A stretch of 33,108 nucleotides of DNA from an uncultured Synechococcaceae cyanobacterium (GCA_903907855.1 CAIVPT010000194.1:1-33108); one strand, 5' to 3'. Numbered from the stretch's first letter, positions 16,670-24,971 are shown. The notes: generated by a model from the letters alone, not told the origin. Program-made: numbers and translations.

Positions 16670-17844
16670 CGCTCCCCTCCGGTCCCGGCCGCCCCCAGGG
16701 CCTCGCGCAGCAACTGTCGCTCCGGCTCTTCGGCGGCACGGCCCTGCTGATCGGCGAAGAAGGCCAGGCTCCGCTCCAGGGGGCTGAGCCTCGGACCGAT
16801 CCGCTCCGCCCGCGCCACCTCCCGCTCTGCGGCGCGCTCCGGTGGGCGATGGCGCAGCTCGGCGATGTGGGGGAAGCGGGGCCGCAGGCGGGCCATCGCC
16901 TGCAGCGGCAGGGATTCATCGGTGAGGAACACCCGCAGTCGGGCCTGGCAGACCTCCGCCAGCGCCGGATCCCCCAGGAGCTCTTCCAGGGTTCCCTCGA
17001 TCGTGCGCAGCGGCCGGCCCACCCCCAGCGGCACCACCTCAACCCGCACGCTGCCGTCGTCGGCGAGATCCACCAGCCGCACCGACTTGCCCTGCCCCTC
17101 CTCGGAAAATGAGTAAGGCAGGGGGGTACCGCTGTAGGCCAGCCGGGGGCCATCGAGCTCCTGGGCGCCGTGCAGATGGCCCAGGGCCACGTAGTGGAAG
17201 CCCGCGAAGGCGCCCACGCTCACCCGATCCACGTTGCCGACTGAGAGCTCCCGCTCCGATTCGGAGGGGCTGCCCCCGGCCACGAAGGTGTGGGCCACCA
17301 GCACGGCGCGGCCGCCGCGGCGGGCCCGGTCTGCGTGGATGCGCTCCAGGGCCAGCCGTGTCACGTCTTCCTGGGTCAGGCGGGGCGGTGCTGCGCCTGG
17401 CTCCAGGGGCGGCAGGAGGGCTGGCCCGTCGAGGCTGGGCTCGAGGAAGGGCAAGGGGTAGATCGCCACCGGCTCGCCGCCTCCCCGCGGGCTGACCATC
17501 ACCGGTTCGTCGCAGCGGCGTGCCTCGCCGCGGATCGTGATGCCCAGGGAGCCCAGCAGCCCGTCGTAGACCGATACGCGGACGTGCGAATCGTGGTTGC
17601 CGGCGATCGCCACCACCGCTGCCCCCGTCTCGCGCAGCCGCCCCACGGTGGCATCGAACAGCCGTACGGCATCGGCGGGGGGAATGGCCCGGTCGTAGAG
17701 GTCGCCGGCGATCAGCACCGCATCCACGGCGCCCTCGGCGGCGATCGCCGTGATCCGTTCCAACGCGGCGGCCTGCTCCTCCAGCAGTGACGTGCCATGG
17801 AAGGAGCGGCCCAGGTGCCAGTCGGAGGTGTGCAGCAGCCTCAT
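16666..17844 (-). CDS. sbcD: Exonuclease subunit SbcD (Mre11-like)
   Basis: MRLLHTSDWHLGRSF, LIAGDLYDRAIPP, AIAGNHDS, LVAHTFVAGG, VALGHLHGAQ. ATGA overlap with sbcC. Confidence 0.95.
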   Translation of the reverse strand: MRLLHTSDWHLGRSFHGTSLLEEQAAALERITAIAAEGAVDAVLIAGDLYDRAIPPADAVRLFDATVGRLRETGAAVVAIAGNHDSHVRVSVYDGLLGSLGITIRGEARRCDEPVMVSPRGGGEPVAIYPLPFLEPSLDGPALLPPLEPGAAPPRLTQEDVTRLALERIHADRARRGGRAVLVAHTFVAGGSPSESERELSVGNVDRVSVGAFAGFHYVALGHLHGAQELDGPRLAYSGTPLPYSFSEEGQGKSVRLVDLADDGSVRVEVVPLGVGRPLRTIEGTLEELLGDPALAEVCQARLRVFLTDESLPLQAMARLRPRFPHIAELRHRPPERAAEREVARAERIGPRLSPLERSLAFFADQQGRAAEEPERQLLREALGAAGTGGER

Positions 17845-18824
17845 GGGGGGGCATCGAGCAGCTGGATGCGGTAGAGCACCTCCTCGAGGGCATCGGCTGC
17901 CTGCACCCCCGCCCAGCGGGCCGGGTTGGCAGGGGTGCAGCAGGCGGGCACCGGTGCAAGCACGGTCCAGGGGCGGGCGTGGCAGAACTGCACGACGCTG
18001 AGCCGCTCCCCCAGGCAACCTTCCGGGGCGACAACCCGGTGCCAGCCCGCTGGGATCATGCCGTTGCTGAGGCGCTCCAGCATCAGGCCAGTGTTGAGGA
18101 TCACCCGGCCGGGGGGCGGCACCGCCTCCACCCAGGCCCCCTCCACCAGCACCTGCAGCCCCGGGGCGGTGGCCCGCGGCAGGGCGGTGATCAGGTTGAT
18201 GTCGGCGTGGGGGGCGGCCCAGACATGCCCCCCGGCCGGGGCCTGGGCCATGGGCGGATAGCGGATGGCCCGGCTCAGGGTGGGGGCCTCCTGGGTGATT
18301 TCGTCGAAGAAGCCTTCGGCACAGCCCATGCCGAGGGCGATGATCCGCAGGAAGCGGCGTTGCAGCTCGGCCAGCTCGCGATGGAAGCGGCCCAGCACCG
18401 CCGTGATTCCGGGCACCGCCGCTTCGGGCAGCACCGGGGTGGGGTAAAGCGACGGGTAGCGCCGCCGCAGCGGATGGGCGGCGGGTAGTTTCTCGCTCCA
18501 GTTGAGCATCTCTTTCCAATCGGCCCGCTCGCTGCCCGCGGCCGTTTCCACCAGCAGGCCGGTGTAGCCGGTCTGGCCGCTGCTGCCGGGGGCGTGGAAG
18601 CGGGCCTTCGTCTCGCTCTCCAGGGCGAAGAAGCGGCCCAGCAGGCCGTAGGCGTCGTCGAGCAGGGTGGGGGAGAGATCGCAGGCGGCGTAGACGAAGC
18701 CGGTGGCGAGGCTGCGGCGCACCCCGTCGATGACGGCGGCGCGGCGGCCGGCGTCACCCCGCTCGAAGGCCAGCAGGTCGACCTCCAGGATTCCGTCGCG
18801 GCAGGAGTGGGCGGGGAGTGGCAT
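17841..18824 (-). CDS. 2-oxoglutarate/Fe(II)-dependent oxygenase, isopenicillin N synthase-like family
   Basis: GFVYAACDL…YGLLGRFFAL; HADINLITAL (HxD), GWHRVV (His), ERLSVVQF (RxS). ATGA overlap with sbcD. Confidence 0.85.
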   Translation of the reverse strand: MPLPAHSCRDGILEVDLLAFERGDAGRRAAVIDGVRRSLATGFVYAACDLSPTLLDDAYGLLGRFFALESETKARFHAPGSSGQTGYTGLLVETAAGSERADWKEMLNWSEKLPAAHPLRRRYPSLYPTPVLPEAAVPGITAVLGRFHRELAELQRRFLRIIALGMGCAEGFFDEITQEAPTLSRAIRYPPMAQAPAGGHVWAAPHADINLITALPRATAPGLQVLVEGAWVEAVPPPGRVILNTGLMLERLSNGMIPAGWHRVVAPEGCLGERLSVVQFCHARPWTVLAPVPACCTPANPARWAGVQAADALEEVLYRIQLLDAPP

Positions 18825-18855
18825 GGGCGAGCCGGAGGCGGGCCGGGTCCAAGCG

Positions 18856-18884
18856 TTGCACGTACAGTACAGGCGTACTATCTT
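18856..18884 (+). promoter_or_regulatory. Sigma70-like promoter: TTGCAC - 17 bp - TATCTT
   Basis: -35 TTGCAC at 18856-18861 and -10-like TATCTT at 18879-18884, upstream of ATG 18908. Confidence 0.45.
18866..18879. promoter_or_regulatory. Putative LexA (SOS) box AGTAC-AGGC-GTACT
   Basis: Perfect AGTAC-N4-GTACT palindrome, close to the cyanobacterial LexA consensus (RGTACNNNDGTWCB; AGTACWNWTGTACT), with one deviation in the first form and two in the second. Confidence 0.6.
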
Positions 18885-18907
18885 TGGGGTCGGTTCGGAT
18901 CCGACGC

Positions 18908-19255
18908 ATGGCTTCCCGTGCCCCCTCCTGCTCTCGTTCCCCTCTCCTCTCCCACCCGCCGGCTGCCACCGCCGCTGCCCCCGCCGCTACCGCTGCCGCC
19001 GCCACGGTCGATCCCGCCGTGGAGCCCCTGCGGCGCGCCAACCCCCACCGCTACCGCGACGTACGCCCCGGCCATCTGGCCGTGGTCGCTGGCAGTGGGC
19101 GCCCCTGGTTCATCGGCCGTGTCTGCGACGTCACCGCCCGCCCCTGGGGCCGCACCCCCACCTTCGTCAGCGTCATCAACGTCGACAGCGGTGATGTGGA
19201 GCGCATCCCCGCCCCCTGGATCGTGGCGCTGATGAGCGAGCGCGGCCTGGCCTGA
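18908..19255 (+). CDS. DUF3104-like protein
   Basis: YRDVRPGHLAVVAGSGRPWFIGRVCDVTARPWGRTPTFVSVINVDSGDVERIPAPWIVALM. Confidence 0.6.
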   Translation: MASRAPSCSRSPLLSHPPAATAAAPAATAAAATVDPAVEPLRRANPHRYRDVRPGHLAVVAGSGRPWFIGRVCDVTARPWGRTPTFVSVINVDSGDVERIPAPWIVALMSERGLA

Positions 19256-19269
19256 GCCACCCGCGCCGA

Positions 19270-19734
19270 TCAGGGTTTCTCCGGTGCCGTGAAGGCACGA
19301 CGCACCTGCGGCAGGTCTTCGCAATACGGAGGTCGTCCCATCTCGGCCGCCGTTTCCACCCGTTTGCCGTAGCGCCGTTGCAGGGCCTGCAGCCGCAGGG
19401 TGATGCCGCACTGGGCCTCCAACCAACGCACCAGCGGCTCCCGCTGCCGGGGGATCGATCCGAGGGCCTCGGCCTCCCGCAGCAGCGGCGCCAGCTCATT
19501 GGCCCAAAGCGAGAGGGTCACCGGGTCCTCCGGCGGCCGCTGGCCGCGGGTGAGTGCCGCCTGGTCCCAGGCGCTGCGCCGATCCGGTACGAACAGCGTC
19601 AGGGCGGTGAGCAGGGCAGCGGCCGCCGCCGCGCTCCCCAGAACCCGCCGCGACAGAACCCCCCGCCAGCCGAGCCGGCGCACGGATCGCCCGCGATTCG
19701 GGGGGGCCGGCGAAGGGGAGAGAGGCGAAGCCAC
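19270..19734 (-). CDS. Hypothetical single-TM protein
   Basis: SRRVLGSAAAAAALLTALTLFVPDRR TM segment, then a soluble helical C-terminus. GTG start at 19734 is inferred; the upstream ORF extension overlaps the AEC permease. Confidence 0.5.
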   Translation of the reverse strand: MASPLSPSPAPPNRGRSVRRLGWRGVLSRRVLGSAAAAAALLTALTLFVPDRRSAWDQAALTRGQRPPEDPVTLSLWANELAPLLREAEALGSIPRQREPLVRWLEAQCGITLRLQALQRRYGKRVETAAEMGRPPYCEDLPQVRRAFTAPEKP

Positions 19735-19837
19735 AGGGAACGCGATGGAGGGGCAGGGGCCTGGCCGCCCCGGCGTAGCGCTGGCCGGCCCCCTTCGACA
19801 AGCTCCACGGGAGGATGGCCCCTCCCAGGGTTGTGGC

Positions 19838-20755
19838 GTGCTCCGTTTCGCGATCGAGCTGCTCCCCTCCCTGCTGCTCGGCCTGCTGCTCGGCCGTCGC
19901 TGGCCCTCCCTGCCGGCCCGCCTGGCCCCGCCCCTGATGCACTGGGGGGTGCCCGTGTCGATGGTGGGGCTGTTGCTGCGATCTGGCTTCTCCCCCAACC
20001 TGCTGGCCTCCGCCCTGCTGGCAGCCCTCGCCAGCGGCGGCGGGCTGCTGCTGATCCGCACCATGCCCCCCCTGAGGCGCCGCCTGCCCAGCGGCACCTT
20101 GCAGCTGGGCAGCGTCGTCGGCAACACCGCCTACTGGGGGCTGCCGGCGGCCCTGGCCCTGCTACCCCCGGCCGCGCTCCCCCATGTGATCAGCTACGAC
20201 CTGGTGGGCACCCTGGTCACCTGGAGCGTCGGCCCGCTGCTGGTGGAGGGGATCGCCGCCCGCCCCCGTCCGCTGCTGGCTGCCCTGGTCGAGAGCCCCG
20301 CCAGCCGCGGTCTGGCCGTGGCCCTGGTGCTCCAGCTCACCCCCTGGCACGACTCCCTGGCCACCCTGCTCTGGGTGCCCGCCCGGGTGGTGCTGCTGCT
20401 GGCGCTGACGCTGGTGGGCATGCGCCTGGCCCGGATCTTTCGGCCCACGGGCCTGGACACCGCGCCGGAGCCCGGCCTGGTGCTGGCCTTGGCGCTCAAG
20501 CTCATCCTGCTGCCCGCCCTGTTGCTCGCCATCTGTGCTCTGCTGCCGTTGCCCGAGGCCGTGGGCGACGCCGTGGTGCTGCAGGCGGCGGCCCCCACCG
20601 CCATCTCCGTGCTGTTGATCGGCGAGGCGGCGGAGGCCCGCGGTCGCCCTGGGGAGGCGGCCCCCGCGGCGGCCCTCGTGCTCTGGGGCACCGGGATGGC
20701 CCTGGTCACCGTGCCGTTGTGGGGGGCGCTGCTCCGCTGGCTGCCCCCCGGCTGA
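19838..20755 (+). CDS. AEC (auxin efflux carrier) family permease
   Basis: About 10 hydrophobic segments; SGTLQLGSVVGNTAYWGLPAAL, VVLQAAAPTAISVLLIGE. GTG start inferred (ATG at 19748 is an alternative). Confidence 0.75.
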   Translation: MLRFAIELLPSLLLGLLLGRRWPSLPARLAPPLMHWGVPVSMVGLLLRSGFSPNLLASALLAALASGGGLLLIRTMPPLRRRLPSGTLQLGSVVGNTAYWGLPAALALLPPAALPHVISYDLVGTLVTWSVGPLLVEGIAARPRPLLAALVESPASRGLAVALVLQLTPWHDSLATLLWVPARVVLLLALTLVGMRLARIFRPTGLDTAPEPGLVLALALKLILLPALLLAICALLPLPEAVGDAVVLQAAAPTAISVLLIGEAAEARGRPGEAAPAAALVLWGTGMALVTVPLWGALLRWLPPG

Positions 20756-21734
20756 ACCGCTGCAGCGTCCTATGGGGGTGCTCACCGAAGAGGTCCCGGT
20801 AGTCGCGGGCGAAATGGCCCGCGTTATGGAATCCCCAGCGGCTGGCCAGATCCATCACCCGCACGCTCCCCGGCTCATGCTGCAGCAGCTGGCCATGCAC
20901 CCCGTGCAGCCGCCTGAGCTTCAGGTAGGCCATCGGACCCATGCCCAGGTGCTCGCGGAAGCCGCGCATCAGGCTGCGGCGGCTCGCATAGACCGTGCTG
21001 CAGAGATCCTCCAGCGTGACCGGGGTGGCGGGGTTCTCGCGGGCCCACTCCTCCACCAGTTTCACCAGCTCAAGCCGTGAGGGTTCGCGCCTACCCCCGG
21101 CCTTGCGCTCCAGCCCATCCACGAGGCTTTCGAGCACCAGGGGCAGCAGGTCGCCGGCGAGCCGCCGCCGCTGCTCCAGCCGTGCCACCAGCTCCGGGGA
21201 GCGCCGGGCCAGCCGAAAGAGGCCATAAAGGAAGGCGCGCAGTTCCGTCAGTCGACGGGGTTCGAGCTGCAGCCAGTTGTGGCGCACCAAGGGCGTTTCC
21301 AGCTCCGGGCAGCCCAGCCGCTCGGCCGCCTCCAGCAGAAGGTTGCGCTCCACCCGCAGCAGCGCCAGGCCGTAGCCGTCGGGGGTGACCAGATGCACCT
21401 CGCGGAAGGGATCGAGGCCATAGATCGCCTGCTCGGGCAGCGCCTGGCCGTGGGCCTGCAACCCCACCGGCCCTGGGGCGATCGGCGCCAGGGAGAGCCC
21501 GAAGGCATAGCAATGTTCGGGCTTGGCCCCCACCGCCAGCACGGGGGTTTCCAGCCGCACCTGCAGCACCTGAATGTGCTCGAGCGGCACCACCATGCCG
21601 CTGGCCCGGAAGGGACCGGGCTGCAGCTGCATCACCTCGAGCTCCAGGCCCACCTGATGCAACAGCGAGCCAAACACCTCGATGTCATCACAGGCGAAGC
21701 GGCGCGGAACCCAGCGAGAAAGACCATCCACCAC
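20706..21734 (-). CDS. AraC family transcriptional regulator
   Basis: C-terminal double HTH: TLEDLCSTVYASRRSLMRGFREHLGMGPMAYLKLRRLHGVHGQLL…VMDLASRWGFHNAGHFARDYRDLFGEHPHRTL. Start (GTG 21731/21734) uncertain. Confidence 0.85.
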   Translation of the reverse strand: MVDGLSRWVPRRFACDDIEVFGSLLHQVGLELEVMQLQPGPFRASGMVVPLEHIQVLQVRLETPVLAVGAKPEHCYAFGLSLAPIAPGPVGLQAHGQALPEQAIYGLDPFREVHLVTPDGYGLALLRVERNLLLEAAERLGCPELETPLVRHNWLQLEPRRLTELRAFLYGLFRLARRSPELVARLEQRRRLAGDLLPLVLESLVDGLERKAGGRREPSRLELVKLVEEWARENPATPVTLEDLCSTVYASRRSLMRGFREHLGMGPMAYLKLRRLHGVHGQLLQHEPGSVRVMDLASRWGFHNAGHFARDYRDLFGEHPHRTLQRFSRGAASGAAPPTTAR

Positions 21735-21831
21735 GGCGGGATGCGGTTCCCTGGGTCGCAAGCCTGCCACGGAGTCCCCAGGCCGACCGCGAGGATGGGG
21801 TCTTTCCCACACCTGGCCTCGCCCCCACCCC

Positions 21832-22413
21832 ATGGCCGGCCCCGTTCTTCGTTCCCGCCCATCCCGCGGCCCGCTCCAGCGTCTTGGGGCGACCGTGGCG
21901 CTGCCGCCGCTGATCCTGGCGGTCAGCTGGGCCCAGGAGCTGGTCGACCAGATCCTCTTCGGCGGCCGTTTCAACCTGCCGATGCTGCCCAGGGGGGCGT
22001 TTTGGGGGGTGCTGACCGCCCCCTTCAGCCACGCCGGCTTCGCCCACCTGCTGGCCAACAGCCTGTGGTTTCTGCCGCTCTCCTGGCTGGTGCTGCTGCA
22101 CGGACGCCGTGCCTACCTGGCGGTGTGGCTGGGGGTGCTGGCGGCGGCGATCCCGGTGTGGTGGTTCTGGCCGGTGGGCAGCCATGGCCTGTCGGGGGTG
22201 AATTACGGCCTGCTCGGCTTCTTGCTGGTGATCGGTTGGCTGGAGAAGCGTCCCCTCTCGCTGGCCCTGTCGATGTTCGCCCTGGTGGCCTACGGCGGCC
22301 TGTTGCCCACCCTGCTTCCTTTTCTCAGTCCGCCGGGGGTGAGCTGGATCGGGCACGTTTCCGGTTTTCTCGGCGGCGTGCTGGCGGCGCTGGCGATCCA
22401 CCGGGAGCCCTGA
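21832..22413 (+). CDS. Rhomboid family intramembrane serine protease
   Basis: PFSHAGFAHLLANSLWFLPLS; catalytic GLSG in GSHGLSGVNYGLLGFLLV; catalytic-type His in SWIGHVSGFLGGVLAAL. Confidence 0.85.
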   Translation: MAGPVLRSRPSRGPLQRLGATVALPPLILAVSWAQELVDQILFGGRFNLPMLPRGAFWGVLTAPFSHAGFAHLLANSLWFLPLSWLVLLHGRRAYLAVWLGVLAAAIPVWWFWPVGSHGLSGVNYGLLGFLLVIGWLEKRPLSLALSMFALVAYGGLLPTLLPFLSPPGVSWIGHVSGFLGGVLAALAIHREP

Positions 22414-22415
22414 GC

Positions 22416-23342
22416 ATGCCGCTGCCGCCGCCGGTCGCCGTACCGCTACCCCTTCCTCCCCCGGCGGCTCTTCTGCAGCTGGAGGGGGAGCCCCTCGCTG
22501 GCGGAACCGTGCAGGGAGGGGCGCTGCTGCCGCTGGAGCGGGCCGCCGGGGGCGACACCCCCGTGCTGCCGTTCCGCGCCCCCAAGGGGCCGGTGCGCCT
22601 GCTGCTCGACAGCGGCGCCTCCTCGACGATGGTTATCCCGGCCCTGGCCCAGCGCCTCGGCCTGGCCAGCCGGCCGTTGGCCGGAGGTGCGGCAGCGTTG
22701 GCGGGCGGTGGGGCCGACTGTGCCCTGGGCGCCCCCCGGCGCACCACCCTGCCGCCGCTGACCTTGGCGGGGTTGCGGCTGGAGGGTCTGGAGGCCCTGC
22801 TGCTGCCGATCGCCGCCCTGCCGCCGGGGGTGGATGGGGTGCTCGGTGTGCCAACGCTGCGGCGCCTGCCGGTGTGGGTCGATCCCCTCGGCGGGAGCCT
22901 GGCGCTTGGCCCTCCAGCCCTGGCGGCGGCAGATGCGGCGGGTGCCCCGGTGCGCCGGCTGCCCCTGCGCTTCCACCGGGGTGTGCCGCTGCTGGAGCTG
23001 CGCGGCGAGGGCGGCCCGATCCCCGCGCTCGCCGACACTGGCGCCGAGGGATTGTTCCTCAGCCCTTCCCTGGCGGAGCGGCTGGCGCCACTGGGGGCCG
23101 CCCAGCCCCTCCGGCTGGTGGGTGTTTGCGGGGAGCAGCTGGTGAGCCGCCGCTCCTACGCCGGTCTGGGCCTGCCGGGGGAGTCCGCTGCCAGTGTGGA
23201 GCGGCCGTTGGAGGGGATCGTGACGGCCAATCCGATCTTCGAGCAGCTCAAGGTGGAGGCGATCGCCGGCCAGGAGCTGCTGCGGGGTCGCCGCCAGCTC
23301 TGGCGGCTGGATGCCCCGAGCCCGGAGCTGTGGTTGTGGTGA
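22416..23342 (+). CDS. Tandem retropepsin-like aspartic protease
   Basis: Two aspartyl motifs in one chain: VRLLLDSGASSTMV and IPALADTGAEGLFL; repeats end in DGVLGVPTLRRL and AIAGQELLR. Confidence 0.8.
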   Translation: MPLPPPVAVPLPLPPPAALLQLEGEPLAGGTVQGGALLPLERAAGGDTPVLPFRAPKGPVRLLLDSGASSTMVIPALAQRLGLASRPLAGGAAALAGGGADCALGAPRRTTLPPLTLAGLRLEGLEALLLPIAALPPGVDGVLGVPTLRRLPVWVDPLGGSLALGPPALAAADAAGAPVRRLPLRFHRGVPLLELRGEGGPIPALADTGAEGLFLSPSLAERLAPLGAAQPLRLVGVCGEQLVSRRSYAGLGLPGESAASVERPLEGIVTANPIFEQLKVEAIAGQELLRGRRQLWRLDAPSPELWLW

Positions 23343-23929
23343 GCGCGGTGGCTCTGATCAGCGCGCCCCTGGCCCTGGCGCTGCATCGCTGCCTGGAGGC
23401 CCTGAAGGCGCCCCTGGGCCCTGCCGACCTGGCCCTCACCCTGGCCCTGCTGGGGCTTTACGCCGCCTGGGCCCTGCCCTGGGGGCTCCGCAACGGCTTC
23501 CTGCGCCGCCGCTGGCGGCCGTCGCCGCCGCGGCCGCTGCTGCGTCAGGCCGCCGCGCTGCTGTGGATGCCTGCGCTGGTGGAGGAGTTGCTCTTCCGGG
23601 TGGCGCTCCTGCCCCGGCCGGGCGAAGGGGTGCCCACCGCCGGGGCCCTGGGCTGGGCTGCCCTCGCCCTGGCGGCCTTCGTGGCTTATCACCCCCTGGC
23701 GGGTCGGCTGTGGTATCCCGCCGGCCGCGATCTTTTCCACGATCCCCGCTTCCTGGGCCTCTGCGCCGGACTTGGCCTGATCTGCACCCTGGGCTACTGG
23801 GCCACCGGTTCCCTGTTGTCCCCCGTGCTGCTCCACTGGCTCGTGGTGCTGGTGTGGCTGGATCCGCTGGAGGGGGCCGTCCGCCTGCGAGCCCCCACCG
23901 ACGGCCCCGCTGACGGCCCCGCAGATTGA
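23339..23929 (+). CDS. CPBP family intramembrane glutamic protease (CAAX/Abi type)
   Basis: VEELLFR (EExxxR), FVAYH (FxxxH), SPVLLHWLVVLVW. GTG start overlaps the retropepsin stop (GTGA). Confidence 0.78.
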   Translation: MSAVALISAPLALALHRCLEALKAPLGPADLALTLALLGLYAAWALPWGLRNGFLRRRWRPSPPRPLLRQAAALLWMPALVEELLFRVALLPRPGEGVPTAGALGWAALALAAFVAYHPLAGRLWYPAGRDLFHDPRFLGLCAGLGLICTLGYWATGSLLSPVLLHWLVVLVWLDPLEGAVRLRAPTDGPADGPAD

Positions 23930-23940
23930 CCCGCTGACGG
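23900..23940. repeat. 12-bp tandem repeat across the CPBP stop codon
   Basis: gacggccccgct | gacggccccgca | gattgacccgct | gacgg. Confidence 0.7.
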
Positions 23941-23947
23941 AAGATCC

Positions 23948-24871
23948 TCAGCCGTAGTACTCCGGCACGAAGAACTGCTCGTTGCGGGGTGGCCGCTGGT
24001 ATGCGCCCTGGCTGCGGCGGGGCGGCAGCTTGATCGGTTTGGGGGTCATGTCCTCGTAGGGCACCTTGCTGAGGATGTGGCGGATGCAGTTGAGGCGAGC
24101 GCGGCGCTTGTCGTTGGCGTCGACGGTGAACCAGGGGGCCTCCGGGATGTTGGTGTGGGCAAACATCGCGTCCTTGGCCTTGGAGAATTCCACCCAGCGA
24201 TCGCGGGATTCCAGGTCCATCGGGCTGAGCTTCCAGCGCCGTGCCGGATCCTTCAGGCGCGAGCGGAACCGTGCTTCCTGCTCCTCATCGCTCACCGAAA
24301 ACCAATACTTGATCAAGGTGATGCCGCTGCGCACGAGCATCCGCTCGAATTCCGGACACGACTGATAAAACTCCTCCACCTGCGCGGGCGTGCAGAAGCC
24401 CATCACCTTCTCCACCCCGGCCCGGTTGTACCAGCTGCGGTCGAACAGCACGATCTCCCCGGCGGCGGGGAAGTGCTCCGCGTAACGCTGGAAGTACCAC
24501 TGGCTGCGCTGGCGGTCGGAGGGGGTGCCCAGGGCCACCACGGTGCAGCCGCGGGGATTGAGGGGTTCGGTGATGCGCTTGATCGTGCTGCCCTTGCCGG
24601 CGGCGTCCCGCCCCTCGAACACCAGAATCAGCCGCGTGCCCACCTGCTTGATCCAGTACTGCATCTTCACCAGCTCCACCTGCAGGCGGGCCAGTTCCTG
24701 TTCGTAGAGGCGGCGATCGAGGCGGGGACGGTGGCCCTCACCGGGGTCCTGCAGGTCTTCGTAGACGGGGGAGGGGTGGTACCGGTCGGAGCCGGGGGCC
24801 TCGGCTGGGTGAGCCGGCGAGGGCTGGGGAGCCGTGTCTTCGCGGTGCCGTTGCTGTTTGGCCTTGCCCAT
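23948..24871 (-). CDS. ppk2: Polyphosphate kinase 2 (PPK2)
   Basis: VFEGRDAAGKGSTIKRITEPLNPRG, VALGTPSDRQRSQWYFQRY, LFDRSWYNRAGVEKVMGFC, YWFSVSDEEQEARF, KLSPMDLESRDRW. Confidence 0.95.
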   Translation of the reverse strand: MGKAKQQRHREDTAPQPSPAHPAEAPGSDRYHPSPVYEDLQDPGEGHRPRLDRRLYEQELARLQVELVKMQYWIKQVGTRLILVFEGRDAAGKGSTIKRITEPLNPRGCTVVALGTPSDRQRSQWYFQRYAEHFPAAGEIVLFDRSWYNRAGVEKVMGFCTPAQVEEFYQSCPEFERMLVRSGITLIKYWFSVSDEEQEARFRSRLKDPARRWKLSPMDLESRDRWVEFSKAKDAMFAHTNIPEAPWFTVDANDKRRARLNCIRHILSKVPYEDMTPKPIKLPPRRSQGAYQRPPRNEQFFVPEYYG

Positions 24872-24971
24872 CGGAGGGGGCATCGCCCCCTGGCAGCTGA
24901 CTCCCCCCAGCCTTGGGCCTGGGGGAGGGAAGCGGGGGGAAGCGCGGGATTTTCTTCGGAGGCGGTGGGCC

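Noticed and set aside
19735-20127. N-terminal extension of the 19270 minus-strand ORF
   Set aside because: It is Ser/Pro/Arg-rich shadow sequence opposite the start of the AEC permease.
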